DNA of 64,000 nt from Dyadobacter frigoris (GTDB lineage: Bacteria; Bacteroidota; Bacteroidia; Cytophagales; Spirosomataceae), in contig NZ_SZVO01000007.1 of assembly GCF_005280585.1 (NCBI RefSeq), positions 1 through 64,000 of the forward strand, written 5' to 3'. The stretch's first letter is position 1. Every line of letters starts with the position of its first letter. The notes beneath the pieces are model-generated. The model was not told the origin of the DNA and searched no databases. It saw only the letters and a program-made list of their open reading frames with translations. The position numbers and the translations under genes were made by a program. Of this stretch, positions 17,306 through 27,009 are shown one piece after another.

Positions 17306-17307
17306 CA

Positions 17308-17341
17308 AAAAAGCACTTATCGAATGCGATAAGTGCTTTTT
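17308..17341 (+). terminator. Strong hairpin between tRNA-Arg and tRNA-Pro
   Basis: Perfect 15-bp arms AAAAAGCACTTATCG (17308-17322) and the complement (17327-17341) with loop AATG, ending in a U-run. It follows tRNA-Arg by 2 bp. tRNA-Pro starts only 23 bp later with no clear promoter in between, so readthrough or processing must be considered. Confidence 0.75.
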
Positions 17342-17364
17342 ACTGAAAATAAAAAGTCTTGATT

Positions 17365-17439
<75 letters not shown>

Positions 17440-17447
17440 AATAATGA

Positions 17448-17479
17448 AACACTTGACGTTAATTTGTCAGGTGTTTTTT
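17448..17479 (+). terminator. Terminator after tRNA-Pro
   Basis: Arms AACACTTGAC (17448-17457) and GTCAGGTGTT (17466-17475), with one G-U pair, are followed by a run of Ts. It lies 10 bp after the tRNA and before the convergent T9SS gene. Confidence 0.75.
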
Positions 17480-17493
17480 GTTTTAGACCTGAT

Positions 17494-19470
17494 TTACCTT
17501 ACCAGCAAAACTGTTCCGTTTCTACTTACAATTTCTCCATTCATTGTCACCGCTTCCAGCTTCCACACATAAACACCACTATGGGATTTAACACCTTTTA
17601 TTTTTCCATCCCAGCCATCCGTCAGCTGTTTGGAAAAATAAATTACTTCGCCCCATCGATTATAAATTCTCAAATAATTAAGCGAAGCAATACTGCTGGC
17701 AATCGGAATCAGTACTTCATTTTTGCCGTCACCATCGGGAGTAAATATATCAGGAAGTGTAATTAATGCGGGAGGAATCACGGTCAACATTACTTTCCCG
17801 GTTCCACTGCACCCCTGGATTGTGCTTAAAGTGACCGAATAAATCTGACTTGTATTAAGCGTTGCGCTTGGATTTGAAATGGATGGATTATTCAGGCCGT
17901 AAGACGGCGACCAGCTATAACTAACCCCTGATAGACCTGCCAGCTGCGTAGATGATGCAGTGAGCGGAAATGGTTTATTAGCCGGTATATTAGCATCCGG
18001 CGTCACGATAACCTGTATTTCAGGAATAACAGTCACCGTCACGGTATCTTTGGAAGAGCAATTTTTATCAATTGCGGTAATAATATATCGGGTTGTTTGT
18101 TGGGGCGAAGCAAAAGGTTCAAGTGCCGATGCATTATCCAGTCCAACAGCGGGAGACCAGGAATAATTTGTGACGTTAGCCGTGGTCAGCAACTGTATTT
18201 CCTGCCCGATACAAATCGTTGTGTCAGCTATCGTTTTTAGCTGAATTCCACCGTTCAGCTTAACGCTTATCAATGTATCATAGACACAACCATCATAATT
18301 TTTGACAAAGACCTTGTAATTCTTTGTAATTACATTGAAAGTATTAGATGGCTGAAAATTTATGGAATCAATAGAATACGTGAAAGGTGAAACACCATTT
18401 AAAGGGTTTAACGTTAAGGTAGCATTTGGGCCACAATCGCTATCGTCTACCACAGCATTGATCTCCGTAAAAGAAACTTTGGTTTGTTTGGTGTTGGAAA
18501 TGCTTTTTCCGCAAGCATTATTAACGATTGTCAGCGTAACTTTTTTAGTGCCCACGGAAGCCCAGTGTAAAAGAAAAGGTCCTTTTCCTGAACCACTGAT
18601 AATCTTTGCACCATCAAAATCCCAACTGAAGGAATATCCGGCTGGAGAAGGTAAGGTTCCCGTATAAGCAACTTTTATATTTTTATTTCCACAGGTTACG
18701 GACGGATCAATTGAAAAGTCCGCGCTTACATTGACGTTGGCAACGCTGCAAATGTTTTGATAAACATTTGATACTGATGATTGGGAAGAATAATAGTTTG
18801 TAAAAGACAAATACGCAAAATTTGCCTCTCCGGATTCACAGGAAACTTCATTATCATCACGAAAAATGTAAACCGGAACTCCCGCTTTTCCAACATATTT
18901 TTTGCCATTATCATTGTAGGAAACAAAAAGCTTATCATTGACATAAACGTCCATGATACCCGTTTGGCCATTTCGCGTAAACGTCAGCAAATAGTACTTA
19001 TCCAGTTTAAAATAAGGACAATCACCAGAAATACCCGTAGGATAAAAATCGATACACCGGTCGGTAGACCCGGTGGGGTTCTTAAAATAAATGCCGTCAT
19101 CCAGTTGTCCATTTGAAAAATCAATAATCCGGGCCCAGGTTTTACCCCAGTTGGTGTTCTTGATATACATTTGAATGGTGTAAGTTTCGGACACAGTACC
19201 TTCCTTATTGGTGTACATAAGCCCGTAATTCAGGTTGGTATGATAAACAGTCCGGGGTCTCTGGCAATCAAGATAATCCAGCACAAATGCACCTGGAGTA
19301 GCTCCCAATGTACAGGAACCAAGCGCTTTTACCTGTGTTAAATCAGATCCACAGCCCGGTTCGGCTACACTAAAATTATTTATAAACCGATATGAGTTTT
19401 CTACATTTTGCGCCAGGCAAACGACATGCAAAAACAGAAAGATTATAGTTTGTAAAAATCCCGACTTCAT
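17494..19470 (-). CDS. Secreted T9SS type B cargo protein with LamG-like, PKD and CHU_C domains
   Basis: A 658-residue secreted protein. Residues 1-20 are a signal peptide (cleavage near CLAQ). Residues about 60-230 look like a LamG/concanavalin-like lectin domain. A Cys-containing PKD-like domain follows ([14 protein letters not shown] to [10 protein letters not shown]), then Ig-like or SprB-like repeats ([36 protein letters not shown]). The last 90 residues are the gliding-motility-associated C-terminal domain (CHU_C): [20 protein letters not shown] and DGWDG, ending in [10 protein letters not shown]. That domain directs type IX secretion and surface attachment in gliding Bacteroidota. The lectin-like part suggests glycan binding. 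A 12-bp inverted repeat lies about 50 bp upstream. Confidence 0.85.
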   Translation of the reverse strand: MKSGFLQTIIFLFLHVVCLAQNVENSYRFINNFSVAEPGCGSDLTQVKALGSCTLGATPGAFVLDYLDCQRPRTVYHTNLNYGLMYTNKEGTVSETYTIQMYIKNTNWGKTWARIIDFSNGQLDDGIYFKNPTGSTDRCIDFYPTGISGDCPYFKLDKYYLLTFTRNGQTGIMDVYVNDKLFVSYNDNGKKYVGKAGVPVYIFRDDNEVSCESGEANFAYLSFTNYYSSQSSVSNVYQNICSVANVNVSADFSIDPSVTCGNKNIKVAYTGTLPSPAGYSFSWDFDGAKIISGSGKGPFLLHWASVGTKKVTLTIVNNACGKSISNTKQTKVSFTEINAVVDDSDCGPNATLTLNPLNGVSPFTYSIDSINFQPSNTFNVITKNYKVFVKNYDGCVYDTLISVKLNGGIQLKTIADTTICIGQEIQLLTTANVTNYSWSPAVGLDNASALEPFASPQQTTRYIITAIDKNCSSKDTVTVTVIPEIQVIVTPDANIPANKPFPLTASSTQLAGLSGVSYSWSPSYGLNNPSISNPSATLNTSQIYSVTLSTIQGCSGTGKVMLTVIPPALITLPDIFTPDGDGKNEVLIPIASSIASLNYLRIYNRWGEVIYFSKQLTDGWDGKIKGVKSHSGVYVWKLEAVTMNGEIVSRNGTVLLVR

Positions 19471-19521
19471 ATCGACAACGCCATGGGCATGATTACAAGT
19501 TAACGTGAGTAAACACAGTAC

Positions 19522-19563
19522 TAAACTTCAAATAATTTTAAATGTAAAATCATTTGAAGTTTA
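19522..19563. repeat. 12-bp inverted repeat upstream of the T9SS cargo gene
   Basis: TAAACTTCAAAT (19522-19533) and ATTTGAAGTTTA (19552-19563) are perfect complements separated by 18 bp. They lie in the 153-bp gap between the T9SS protein start and the DUF2958 gene end. No U-run follows either side. It could be an operator or a weak terminator of the upstream gene. Confidence 0.55.
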
Positions 19564-19623
19564 CAATTTAGCCGGATCACGGCACAAATTCAAATTAAAA
19601 AATATACCGGAACAAGGTTGCAG

Positions 19624-20028
19624 TTATTTAAATTCTCTTTCTGCGATCGCTTTGACAGCACGTTCCAGAATCTCTTTGTCTTCCGTAATTCTTTTTACCA
19701 TTTTGGCCGCTTCTGCATAAACACTCATGGGATATTGAGATACAAAATCCCTATCCATTTCAACCATCGGCACTTTTAGCCGGGCATGTTTTATACTTTC
19801 AAGATGTTCGATCGAGACGTAACTTAACTCGGTCAATCCCTGGCCCAAATCACAAAGTCCGAATGCAATATTATTGGCCGTATCCAGCTCTGATAAAAGC
19901 CAGATGGCTTTTCCATATTTTGAATGTAACTTAACTACCGGTGCATGATCTTTTCCAAGCTCGTTCTGAACTTCGAAAGCATTCTGAATCATGATCGTTC
20001 TTAGATCTTCTGAAATCATTTTTGACAT
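19624..20028 (-). CDS. DUF2958-like protein
   Basis: A 134-residue cytoplasmic protein. HSKYGKAIWLLSELD, FGLCDLGQGLTELSYVSIEHLESI and the conserved order of acidic and aromatic residues resemble DUF2958. That family is common in Bacteroidota and on mobile elements, and its function is unknown. No signal peptide or membrane segment. Start could be Met1 or Met4. Flanked by gaps with their own repeats, so probably monocistronic. Confidence 0.6.
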   Translation of the reverse strand: MSKMISEDLRTIMIQNAFEVQNELGKDHAPVVKLHSKYGKAIWLLSELDTANNIAFGLCDLGQGLTELSYVSIEHLESIKHARLKVPMVEMDRDFVSQYPMSVYAEAAKMVKRITEDKEILERAVKAIAEREFK

Positions 20029-20341
20029 ACTTCAAATATAACAGCTGAAGCATTATTTGACAATTATTATTTAACTGCAAACCAGTCATTTTTTTTAAAG
20101 ACCAAACAACAGGATCAAAGCATGCATCTGATAAACCCTTATTTTAACAGATCTGTATAGTTGTAGTCTTCGAAAGAATACTATCTCATAAAGATAAAGA
20201 CCTGTATCAACTGCTCCTAAACCACTTGGCAAAGTCCCGAAATCTCAAGGATTGAAGCCAAGTTACATTCCTGAATTCAGGAATACGGGTTTTACCGGAC
20301 GGATAAAAAACACACAGGTAAGATCTGTTTTTACCTGATCC
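20029..20341. other. 313-bp gap with one 18-bp palindrome
   Basis: No coding frame is supported. The only clear structure is the perfect palindrome ATTCCTGAATTCAGGAAT at 20267-20284. Confidence 0.5.
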
Positions 20342-20731
20342 TTATCTCTTGCGCGAGATCAACTTAGGATAGCGTAGCAAAACAGAAACAACAATTAGTA
20401 CTATAATACTTGCTGTCACTGCGAATGGCTTATTATGTTTTATGTGCTGGGCCAGTGTGACGACCATGTAGAAGATCAAAAAAAAGGCACCCCAAACTCC
20501 AGTTTTCCGTATTAAGAATAGCATAACAAATAACAAGAGCAGGATCCCGACCACGATTATTTCGGAATCATTCAATCCCCCTTTTAATTGTTCTTTTGGC
20601 GAAATCACTTTATTGACCGCGTTATCAATAAAAAAGCAAGCAATCATAATAGAAGTAAGCCAGGTTGCAACCTGTCTAGTGGAAGGTCGTTTCGGTAATT
20701 TATTTAGATAGGCTACGGAAATATTTTTCAT
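20342..20731 (-). CDS. Hypothetical four-helix membrane protein
   Basis: A 129-residue protein with about four hydrophobic helices (TWLTSIMIACFFI, IIVVGILLLLFVMLF, GAFFLIFYMVVTLA, TASIIVLIVVSVLL) and short charged loops. The family is not recognised. Topology suggests an inner-membrane protein. It resembles small DoxX-like or DUF-type membrane proteins only in size. Start ATG at 20731; no operon partner is evident. Confidence 0.6.
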   Translation of the reverse strand: MKNISVAYLNKLPKRPSTRQVATWLTSIMIACFFIDNAVNKVISPKEQLKGGLNDSEIIVVGILLLLFVMLFLIRKTGVWGAFFLIFYMVVTLAQHIKHNKPFAVTASIIVLIVVSVLLRYPKLISRKR

Positions 20732-21094
20732 CTAATCTAATACGATTGAAATAAATACCAACCCCCTATTTGTACGCTTTTATAAAATCTTTGATTTATT
20801 TGATATAAATATTAGACGATATTCAATGGCCTAATCGCTCGTTAAAAGATACCAATTACGCACTTAACACACCTGGGAGAGTGATAGGTTTGAGAATATT
20901 CCATTCCTGAAAACGAACCAAAAGATTTTGCTAACATTTAAATTTAACGATAATAATTAAATTACCAAATCCACGAAGACGTGTTTGTCGGATGGACACG
21001 ATTCAAACGCACAACAAAAAAGAGGCCTGATTCCAGGCCTCTCATCATAACAATATAAAATTCCGGAATTTTCATTCCGCATATTTTTAAAAAA
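20732..21094. other. 363-bp gap
   Basis: It holds the tetR terminator at 21016-21042. Nothing else coding or structured was recognised. Confidence 0.5.
21016..21042 (-). terminator. Terminator of the TetR gene
   Basis: Arms AGAGGCCTG (21021-21029) and CAGGCCTCT (21034-21042), perfect, with a U-run on the minus strand from 21021 to 21016. It lies about 50 bp after the stop. Confidence 0.85.
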
Positions 21095-21670
21095 TTAGTT
21101 CTTAACCATATCGATTAAAAACTGCGCCAGTTTCTCAACCTGTTTTTTATCTCTTGACAAAATAAACGTTTGCCATAACCCTGTGAAATTTGCAGCTATA
21201 AATTCTGCCAAAAGCTTCGGATCTTTATCCGCAGAAATTTCTCCCTGTGCTTTGGCATCAGTTAAGAGCTGCTCAAAAAAGTCTACGATATCTTTCCAGT
21301 TATTTTTGATAATGGAATGTACGCTTTGATCCACAGCTGCCAGTTCAAAAGTTGAATTGACCGCCATACAACACTTTCCGGTATTGACCGTCGCTTCTAC
21401 GGCACTACGAATCATATTTTCAACACGTTCCATCGGTGAAGTCCCCGAAGCGGCTTCCTTATGCTCTTTTAATTTTTCAGCTGCATAATTACCAAGGCAC
21501 TGTAAATATAAACTATGCTTGTCACCATAGGTATCATATATACTTCCCCTGTTCAGGCCCATGGTCTGTACAAGGTCTTCCATAGAAGTTGCGTTATATC
21601 CTTTTTCCCAAAAAAGATCACGCGCCTTTTCCATTCTTTCTTCCGGATCAAACTCCTTTTTTCGTGCCAT
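21095..21670 (-). CDS. TetR/AcrR family transcriptional regulator
   Basis: A 191-residue repressor-type protein. The N-terminal helix-turn-helix (about 14-55) reads KARDLFWEKGYNATSMEDLV then LNRGSIYDTYGDK, typical of TetR. The C-terminal domain is the variable ligand-binding part, with a single Cys-Cys pair (GKCCMAVN) seen in several YcdC/AcrR-like members. Two related palindromes lie 20 and 51 bp upstream, so autorepression is likely. The -7 element ends four bases before the ATG, so the mRNA may be nearly leaderless. No obvious target gene is divergent from it. Confidence 0.9.
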   Translation of the reverse strand: MARKKEFDPEERMEKARDLFWEKGYNATSMEDLVQTMGLNRGSIYDTYGDKHSLYLQCLGNYAAEKLKEHKEAASGTSPMERVENMIRSAVEATVNTGKCCMAVNSTFELAAVDQSVHSIIKNNWKDIVDFFEQLLTDAKAQGEISADKDPKLLAEFIAANFTGLWQTFILSRDKKQVEKLAQFLIDMVKN

Positions 21671-21674
21671 AACA

Positions 21675-21682
21675 CAAATATA
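21675..21682 (-). promoter_or_regulatory. -7 element of the TetR gene
   Basis: The minus strand reads TATATTTG, matching TAnnTTTG, four bases before the start codon at 21670. Confidence 0.6.
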
Positions 21683-21689
21683 CCATCTT

Positions 21690-21736
21690 GAACGATTGTT
21701 CTAAAATTATTTTACTACTTAGGAACAATTGTTCCT
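21690..21736. promoter_or_regulatory. Two operator-like palindromes upstream of tetR
   Basis: GAACGATTGTTC (21690-21701, near-perfect) and AGGAACAATTGTTCCT (21721-21736, perfect) share GAACnATTGTTC. Their centres are 33 bp apart, about three helical turns. The first lies just upstream of the -7 element, where a bound repressor would block RNA polymerase. Confidence 0.75.
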
Positions 21737-21805
21737 GAATTTTGGTGCAATATATTTTAAAAGATGTAAAAATACTCTGAGATAATCACTTATAGATTAA
21801 TACCA

Positions 21806-21835
21806 AAACAAAAAATCAGGCAATAAGCCTGATTT
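21806..21835 (-). terminator. Terminator after the GH92 gene
   Basis: Arms AAATCAGGC (21813-21821) and GCCTGATTT (21827-21835) with loop AATAA; the minus strand gives a U-run after the stem. Confidence 0.8.
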
Positions 21836-21912
21836 AAAGCATTTTCCGAAAGGAAAATTTTAAGGGTAGGAATAGTTAAAATCTTAAAAAATCATGGCTA
21901 ACAGAAAGAGAA

Positions 21913-24159
21913 TTATTTACCCAGTCCCCAGTTTTTATTAGGTTTTGGACCCATTTCAAGTTCCAGCGTTCCACCAGCAACAAGCTGATCATGTGTAAAA
22001 GTGGGCACATTCAGAACTTTGCCGTCAAATTTCGCACTTTGAATGTATTTGTTAACCACAGAACTATGGTTGGCAATCACTTTAAATTGTTTTCCGTTTG
22101 GCAAAGCAATCGATACTTTTTCGAAAACCGGACTGCCAATAGTATATTCCGGACGGCCAGGCGTAATCGGGTAAAAACCCATGGAAGAAAACACAACAAA
22201 GGCCGTCATGCCGCCGCCATCCTCATCACCGGGAATTCCGAAAATATTATCTTTAAACCAGACATCAAGCAGAAAACGGATACGTTTTTGCGTTTTCCAT
22301 GGTGCATCTGTAAAATTGTACAAATACGGAATATGAAAACTTGGCTCATTCCCCATTGAATATTGTCCAACAGGTCCGGTAGCATCAGGAAATTTTGCCC
22401 AGAACTCATATTTGCTTCTCCCGAGATCTTCCCTGTAAAGCTGATCCAGATTATTTTCAAATTGTTTTTTTCCACCCATCAATCCAATCAGTCCCGAGAT
22501 ATCGTGCTGAACCTGCCATTTGTAAGTATAGCCGTTGTTTTCATCATAAAATTCACGACCGCCCATACCGCCGTCAAATTTAGGATCGATAGGAATCCAG
22601 GCACCTTTACTGTCTTTTGGCATGAACATATTTTTCTCGCTACTCCAGAGGTTTTTATAGTTCAATGCGCGGGCACTAAACGTTTTATAATCTTCCTTTT
22701 TGCCAAGATCTTTTGCCAATTCACCCACCGCCCAGTCGTCATAACTTCCGCCTAAAGTAACGGCAACTGCCTGACGTTTTTCAAAAGGATCAACCAGTTT
22801 TACTGTTTCTTTTTCATCTTTTCTCAAAGCCGGGAAAAATCCTTTAGTACGATAAATATCGTCCAGCTCACATTTAGGACCATTTCTCCATGGAAGCATC
22901 GTTGCCTCGGTCGCATTTTTATACATACCGGAATAAGCTTTTGAAATATCGAAATTGCGTAGCCCTTTTCTGTAACCATCCAAAAAGGTGACCGAAGAAT
23001 GAAACCCGTTCATACACGCATGATCGCCAAAAAGTACCGGAAATGTTGGAATCCAGCCGCTTTGATCATACATGCTTACAAACGAATTCAGCATATCTTC
23101 TTCCTGGGCAGGATTTAAAATAATCCGCAAAGGATGGTGCGCCAGATACGTATCCCAGGTCCAGTCGTCCACGTAAAAAGGGCGATTGCTTTGGTGTATT
23201 TTTTTATCAAAACCGCTGTAATATTGATTATCCTCAGAAATATCAACCATACGCTCGTAGGTCCGGTATAGAGAAGAATAAAAACTGCGCTTCTGGCCTT
23301 CTGTTCCGCCTTCAACCTGAATCTGGTTTATGGCATCAGACCAGGCTTTTTCACCTTTTTTCTTCAATTCCTCAAAACCGGTTGATTTGAGTTCGGTTTC
23401 AAAATTCTTCTTCGCCTGCTCAGGACTGATATAAGAAACGGCATATTTCAATTCGATTTTTCCGTTTTTATTATCAGGAAAACTAATCCATGCCTTTGCG
23501 TTTTTACCTTTTATCGTTTGTTCTGGCGATATTTTCTCATTTTGTAAAATTCCTGCTTTTCCGTTTTCACTAAAAATCCCGTACAAATAAACAGGAATAT
23601 CACCGTGGTAAATTTCCGTTGCTACGATTTCATTTCCCGAAATGAATTTCCAGGAACCTTCTCCTTCATTATACAGGTTGAACAGAAGACTTTTTGATGC
23701 TTTCTCAGGAAATTCAAAGCGAAAAATACCCGTTTTTTTGCCCGGAGTAAATTCAACTGTAACTTCATCATCCACGAGATATGTTGAATAATACCAGGGC
23801 TGCGTTACTTCCAGGTCATGATCGTAAGCAAGTTTTTGTTTCCAGCCAGCAGCCGTTACCGGATTTACAGAAGGTTTTATTGAAAAGGCCTGACCCAGGC
23901 GATGAGAAACTACGATAAGGGGAAAACTAGAAATCTGATCGTCCAGATAATCTTTGCGTTCCGGGTACATTCTGATCATCTGGTTTGGAAGCTGAATCGT
24001 TGGCCGCGTAGGTTCCAAAAGCTGGCCTACATTTCCAACCCGCAGATCAACATATTTTAGATTATCAATACCGCTTTTTTGGGCAAGAGAAGTCAAATGA
24101 ATACAAAAACCAAGTAATAGTAAGAAAGGTATTTTAAGCGTTTTGAAGGAATGAATCAT
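21913..24159 (-). CDS. GH92 alpha-mannosidase family protein
   Basis: A 748-residue secreted exo-alpha-mannosidase-type enzyme. A signal peptide covers about 1-26 (cleavage near SLAQ). The N-terminal beta-sandwich (about 30-270) precedes the (alpha/alpha)6 catalytic domain. GNEPSFHIPYLYNF (about 602-615) and GIPGDEDGGGM (about 640-650) are GH92 hallmark segments, and the latter carries the acidic residues and Ca2+ site region. GH92 enzymes remove alpha-linked mannose from N-glycans or yeast mannan. It is divergent from the kelch regulator and close to GH43 and GH71/99-like genes. No SusC/SusD pair is in view. Confidence 0.92.
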   Translation of the reverse strand: MIHSFKTLKIPFLLLLGFCIHLTSLAQKSGIDNLKYVDLRVGNVGQLLEPTRPTIQLPNQMIRMYPERKDYLDDQISSFPLIVVSHRLGQAFSIKPSVNPVTAAGWKQKLAYDHDLEVTQPWYYSTYLVDDEVTVEFTPGKKTGIFRFEFPEKASKSLLFNLYNEGEGSWKFISGNEIVATEIYHGDIPVYLYGIFSENGKAGILQNEKISPEQTIKGKNAKAWISFPDNKNGKIELKYAVSYISPEQAKKNFETELKSTGFEELKKKGEKAWSDAINQIQVEGGTEGQKRSFYSSLYRTYERMVDISEDNQYYSGFDKKIHQSNRPFYVDDWTWDTYLAHHPLRIILNPAQEEDMLNSFVSMYDQSGWIPTFPVLFGDHACMNGFHSSVTFLDGYRKGLRNFDISKAYSGMYKNATEATMLPWRNGPKCELDDIYRTKGFFPALRKDEKETVKLVDPFEKRQAVAVTLGGSYDDWAVGELAKDLGKKEDYKTFSARALNYKNLWSSEKNMFMPKDSKGAWIPIDPKFDGGMGGREFYDENNGYTYKWQVQHDISGLIGLMGGKKQFENNLDQLYREDLGRSKYEFWAKFPDATGPVGQYSMGNEPSFHIPYLYNFTDAPWKTQKRIRFLLDVWFKDNIFGIPGDEDGGGMTAFVVFSSMGFYPITPGRPEYTIGSPVFEKVSIALPNGKQFKVIANHSSVVNKYIQSAKFDGKVLNVPTFTHDQLVAGGTLELEMGPKPNKNWGLGK

Positions 24160-24434
24160 GTCAAACTAAATTTTATTTATCGGAACGGTGCTTATAATTT
24201 TAAGATTTCTACTTTGTTCAATATACAGTACTTTTCCGCAACGTTACATTCCCTTGGTACTGTTATTAAAAACACTAACTATTGTTTAACTTTAAATCAA
24301 TAATATCATATTGTCCGGTGAAACAAAGTGCCAATTAAACATTGAACCATTAAAAAAAAATTAATAATTGATTAACAAGACCCTTAATGACTCCCGGAGG
24401 GAATTTTAATTTTATTTCTCTCTACCTTATGCCT

Positions 24435-27005
24435 ATGAAATTTAAATTTCTCTTCTTTTTATTGATCTTCATTTTAATTCCCGGCTTTTCTCGTTTTTGC
24501 CAGGCTCAATCCTATGGCCTTGGCTTTGATAGTTTCGAAGTTATTCAGGATAAAAGAACCGGTTTGGATTTGAGTCCGGGCAATACTTTTTGTTTTGATA
24601 AAAATTTTGAACTGTCGTTCGAACTTTCATTTCTGGCGAACAAAAAGATCTATTTCGGGTACGTCGTACGACTTATTGAAAATGATAGACAAAACATAGA
24701 CCTGATTTATGACAACAGTGCCAATAATCAGCACTTCAAACTGGTGATCGGAGACAAATTTGCTCCTTTTTCATTTGATTTTCCGGGCAACGATCTTTTC
24801 AAAAAGTGGAACAGGATTACACTGAAATTTAATAAAGACAAGAAAAACATTCAGGTCTCATATGGCGACAAAAGTTTTATTCAGCCTATGAATTTTACGG
24901 ACAATGGCTGTTTCAAAATCCTGTTTGGCGCAAATCAGTATAAAGATTTTAAGTCTACGGATGTACCTCCGATGAAGATCAGGAATATCGCGATTCTTGA
25001 AAACGCTATATTGAAGTTTCGCTGGGCGCTGGATGAAACAGATGGTTCAAAGGCGGTTGAAGAAATTGAGAGAAAAGATGGTCTTGCAGTTAATCCGGTG
25101 TGGATAAAAAAACTACATTACGAATGGCAATTGGTTCAGACGCTAAGTATGCAGGATTTTGTTAAAGTTGGGTTTGATCAAAATAAAGGCATTCTTCATT
25201 TCATTTCAAAGGATTCTCTGGTAAACTATAACATCGCCGGAAATAGCTCCGGAAGTGTTAAATTCAATGACCAGAAACAAACACTATATATTGATAATCA
25301 GATACTCTTCGATAAGACAAATAACAAATTATTCAATATTTATATCGACGAACAACAGGTTTCAACTTTTGATATAAAAAACCGGAGCTGGGATAAAACC
25401 GGAATAGCATCTGCGCCAAAAAGAAATTTCCTTCATGCGAATAAATTTTATTCAGCACTGGATTCCTCCATTTATATTCTGGGAGGTTATGGCCATCTGG
25501 CTTATAAAAATGACGTTCAGCGTTACCATGTTCCTTCGGCGAAATGGGAGAATATCAAGGTGAGAGAATCTGTCTTTACACCGAGATATTTAGCTGCACT
25601 TGGCACGACCAAAGATGGCGCTTACATTCTGGGAGGTTATGGGAGCTCTACCGGACAGCAAATGCTTAATCCGAGAAACTGGTACGATCTCCTGTTTTTT
25701 GATATAAAAACGCACCGTTTTAAAAAAATCTATGAGCTAAAAACGCCGGAAGAGGATTTTGTATTCGGGAATTCCATGATCATTAATGAAAAGGATAGCA
25801 CCTATTATGCACTTATTTTTCCAAAACATAAATTCAATTCAGAATTACAGCTTATTAAAGGCTCATTAACCAGGCCGGATTTCAAAAACGTAGGATCTAA
25901 AATTCCTTACCAGTTTGTTGATATCCAGTCATACGCAGATTTGTTTTTTGATCCGTCAAGCGGACGATTTGTCTCCGTAACATTATATCAGGGAGATAAT
26001 AATCAGACAAAAATTGCTGTTTATTCACTTTATGCCCCGCCGTTGGAATCTATAAAACCAGTCGCGGCGGTAGAAGCGGATAACTACAAAACCGTTTGGA
26101 TTGCTGCCGGTTTTATAATGCTGTCTTTGCTTGCTTTTGGCTATTTCAGGTATGCTAAAAAGGATCTAAAACCAGAAATTCCCGTTTTGGCGAACGAATC
26201 CGAAGTTATTCCGGAAACTATGCCTGTGACAGAAATCCTTCCGGATTTGAAAGAGAATTTTGCCGAGAGTAAGGTAGCTTCTCTGCAAAGCAGCGTATTG
26301 CTATTCGGGAATCTTCAATTGTTTGATGAAGAAGGGAATGAAATCACCAAACAATTCAGTCCGCTTGTGAAAGAATTATTTTTGGTGATTCTTCTTTATT
26401 CCATCCGTTGGGAAGGTATCAGTTCGGAAAAATTAAAAGAACTACTATGGTTTGACAAACCTTCCGAAAGTGCCCGAAATAATCGATCCGTCAATATTGC
26501 GAAGCTGAAAGGGATTCTGGATAAAATGAAATATTGTCAGGTTTCAAAAGAAACGGGCTATTGGAAAATTAAAATTGATTACGATAAAATCCATGTAGAT
26601 TACACACATTATCTGGCAATTATTGGCAATAAACGTGCCTTAAATAAGGAAAATATTACGGAACTGGCAGAAATCACCAAACGTGGCAATTTTTTATCCA
26701 ACGTTGAATACGAATGGCTGGACAGTTTTAAATCCGAAATTTCGAATGAAATTGTTGATACCTATTTACGTTTCGCGGCAACTGTAAAAATTTCAGATGA
26801 TCCTGAATTCCTGATCAAACTGGCGAATTATATTTTCTATTTTGATCCTGTGAATGAGGAAGCCATGATCATCAAATGCAAAGCCCTGGCGCATTTAGGA
26901 AAACATTCCCTGGCAAAAACGACTTATGAGAATTTTGCCAGAGAATATAACCGTATTTATGGTGAAGATTTCCAGAAGGATATGCCGGAAGTGTTACATT
27001 CCTGA
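24435..27005 (+). CDS. Membrane-spanning regulator: LamG-like and kelch sensor, TM, winged helix and BTAD-like domain
   Basis: The frame opens at 24387, but ATG at 24435 (or 24429) gives a clean signal peptide (MKFKFLFFLLIFILIPGF, cleavage near CQAQ). Residues below count from 24387. About 45-225: beta-rich LamG/concanavalin-like domain. About 230-560: kelch-type propeller, with YILGGYG at about 362 and again at about 412. 569-592: one transmembrane helix followed by basic residues. About 635-735: winged-helix domain like those of SARP/OmpR-type regulators (LFGNLQLFDEEG, SSEKLKELLWFDKP, NNRSVNIAKLKGILDK). About 735-865: helical BTAD/TPR-like region. An extracytoplasmic sensor thus seems joined directly to a cytoplasmic DNA-binding domain. 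Divergent from GH92 by about 275 bp. Ligand and targets are unknown. Confidence 0.75.
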   Translation: MKFKFLFFLLIFILIPGFSRFCQAQSYGLGFDSFEVIQDKRTGLDLSPGNTFCFDKNFELSFELSFLANKKIYFGYVVRLIENDRQNIDLIYDNSANNQHFKLVIGDKFAPFSFDFPGNDLFKKWNRITLKFNKDKKNIQVSYGDKSFIQPMNFTDNGCFKILFGANQYKDFKSTDVPPMKIRNIAILENAILKFRWALDETDGSKAVEEIERKDGLAVNPVWIKKLHYEWQLVQTLSMQDFVKVGFDQNKGILHFISKDSLVNYNIAGNSSGSVKFNDQKQTLYIDNQILFDKTNNKLFNIYIDEQQVSTFDIKNRSWDKTGIASAPKRNFLHANKFYSALDSSIYILGGYGHLAYKNDVQRYHVPSAKWENIKVRESVFTPRYLAALGTTKDGAYILGGYGSSTGQQMLNPRNWYDLLFFDIKTHRFKKIYELKTPEEDFVFGNSMIINEKDSTYYALIFPKHKFNSELQLIKGSLTRPDFKNVGSKIPYQFVDIQSYADLFFDPSSGRFVSVTLYQGDNNQTKIAVYSLYAPPLESIKPVAAVEADNYKTVWIAAGFIMLSLLAFGYFRYAKKDLKPEIPVLANESEVIPETMPVTEILPDLKENFAESKVASLQSSVLLFGNLQLFDEEGNEITKQFSPLVKELFLVILLYSIRWEGISSEKLKELLWFDKPSESARNNRSVNIAKLKGILDKMKYCQVSKETGYWKIKIDYDKIHVDYTHYLAIIGNKRALNKENITELAEITKRGNFLSNVEYEWLDSFKSEISNEIVDTYLRFAATVKISDDPEFLIKLANYIFYFDPVNEEAMIIKCKALAHLGKHSLAKTTYENFAREYNRIYGEDFQKDMPEVLHS

Positions 27006-27009
27006 GCCG

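Noticed and set aside
24387-24434. Upstream start for the kelch regulator
   Set aside because: It puts 16 polar residues ahead of a clean signal peptide starting at 24435.
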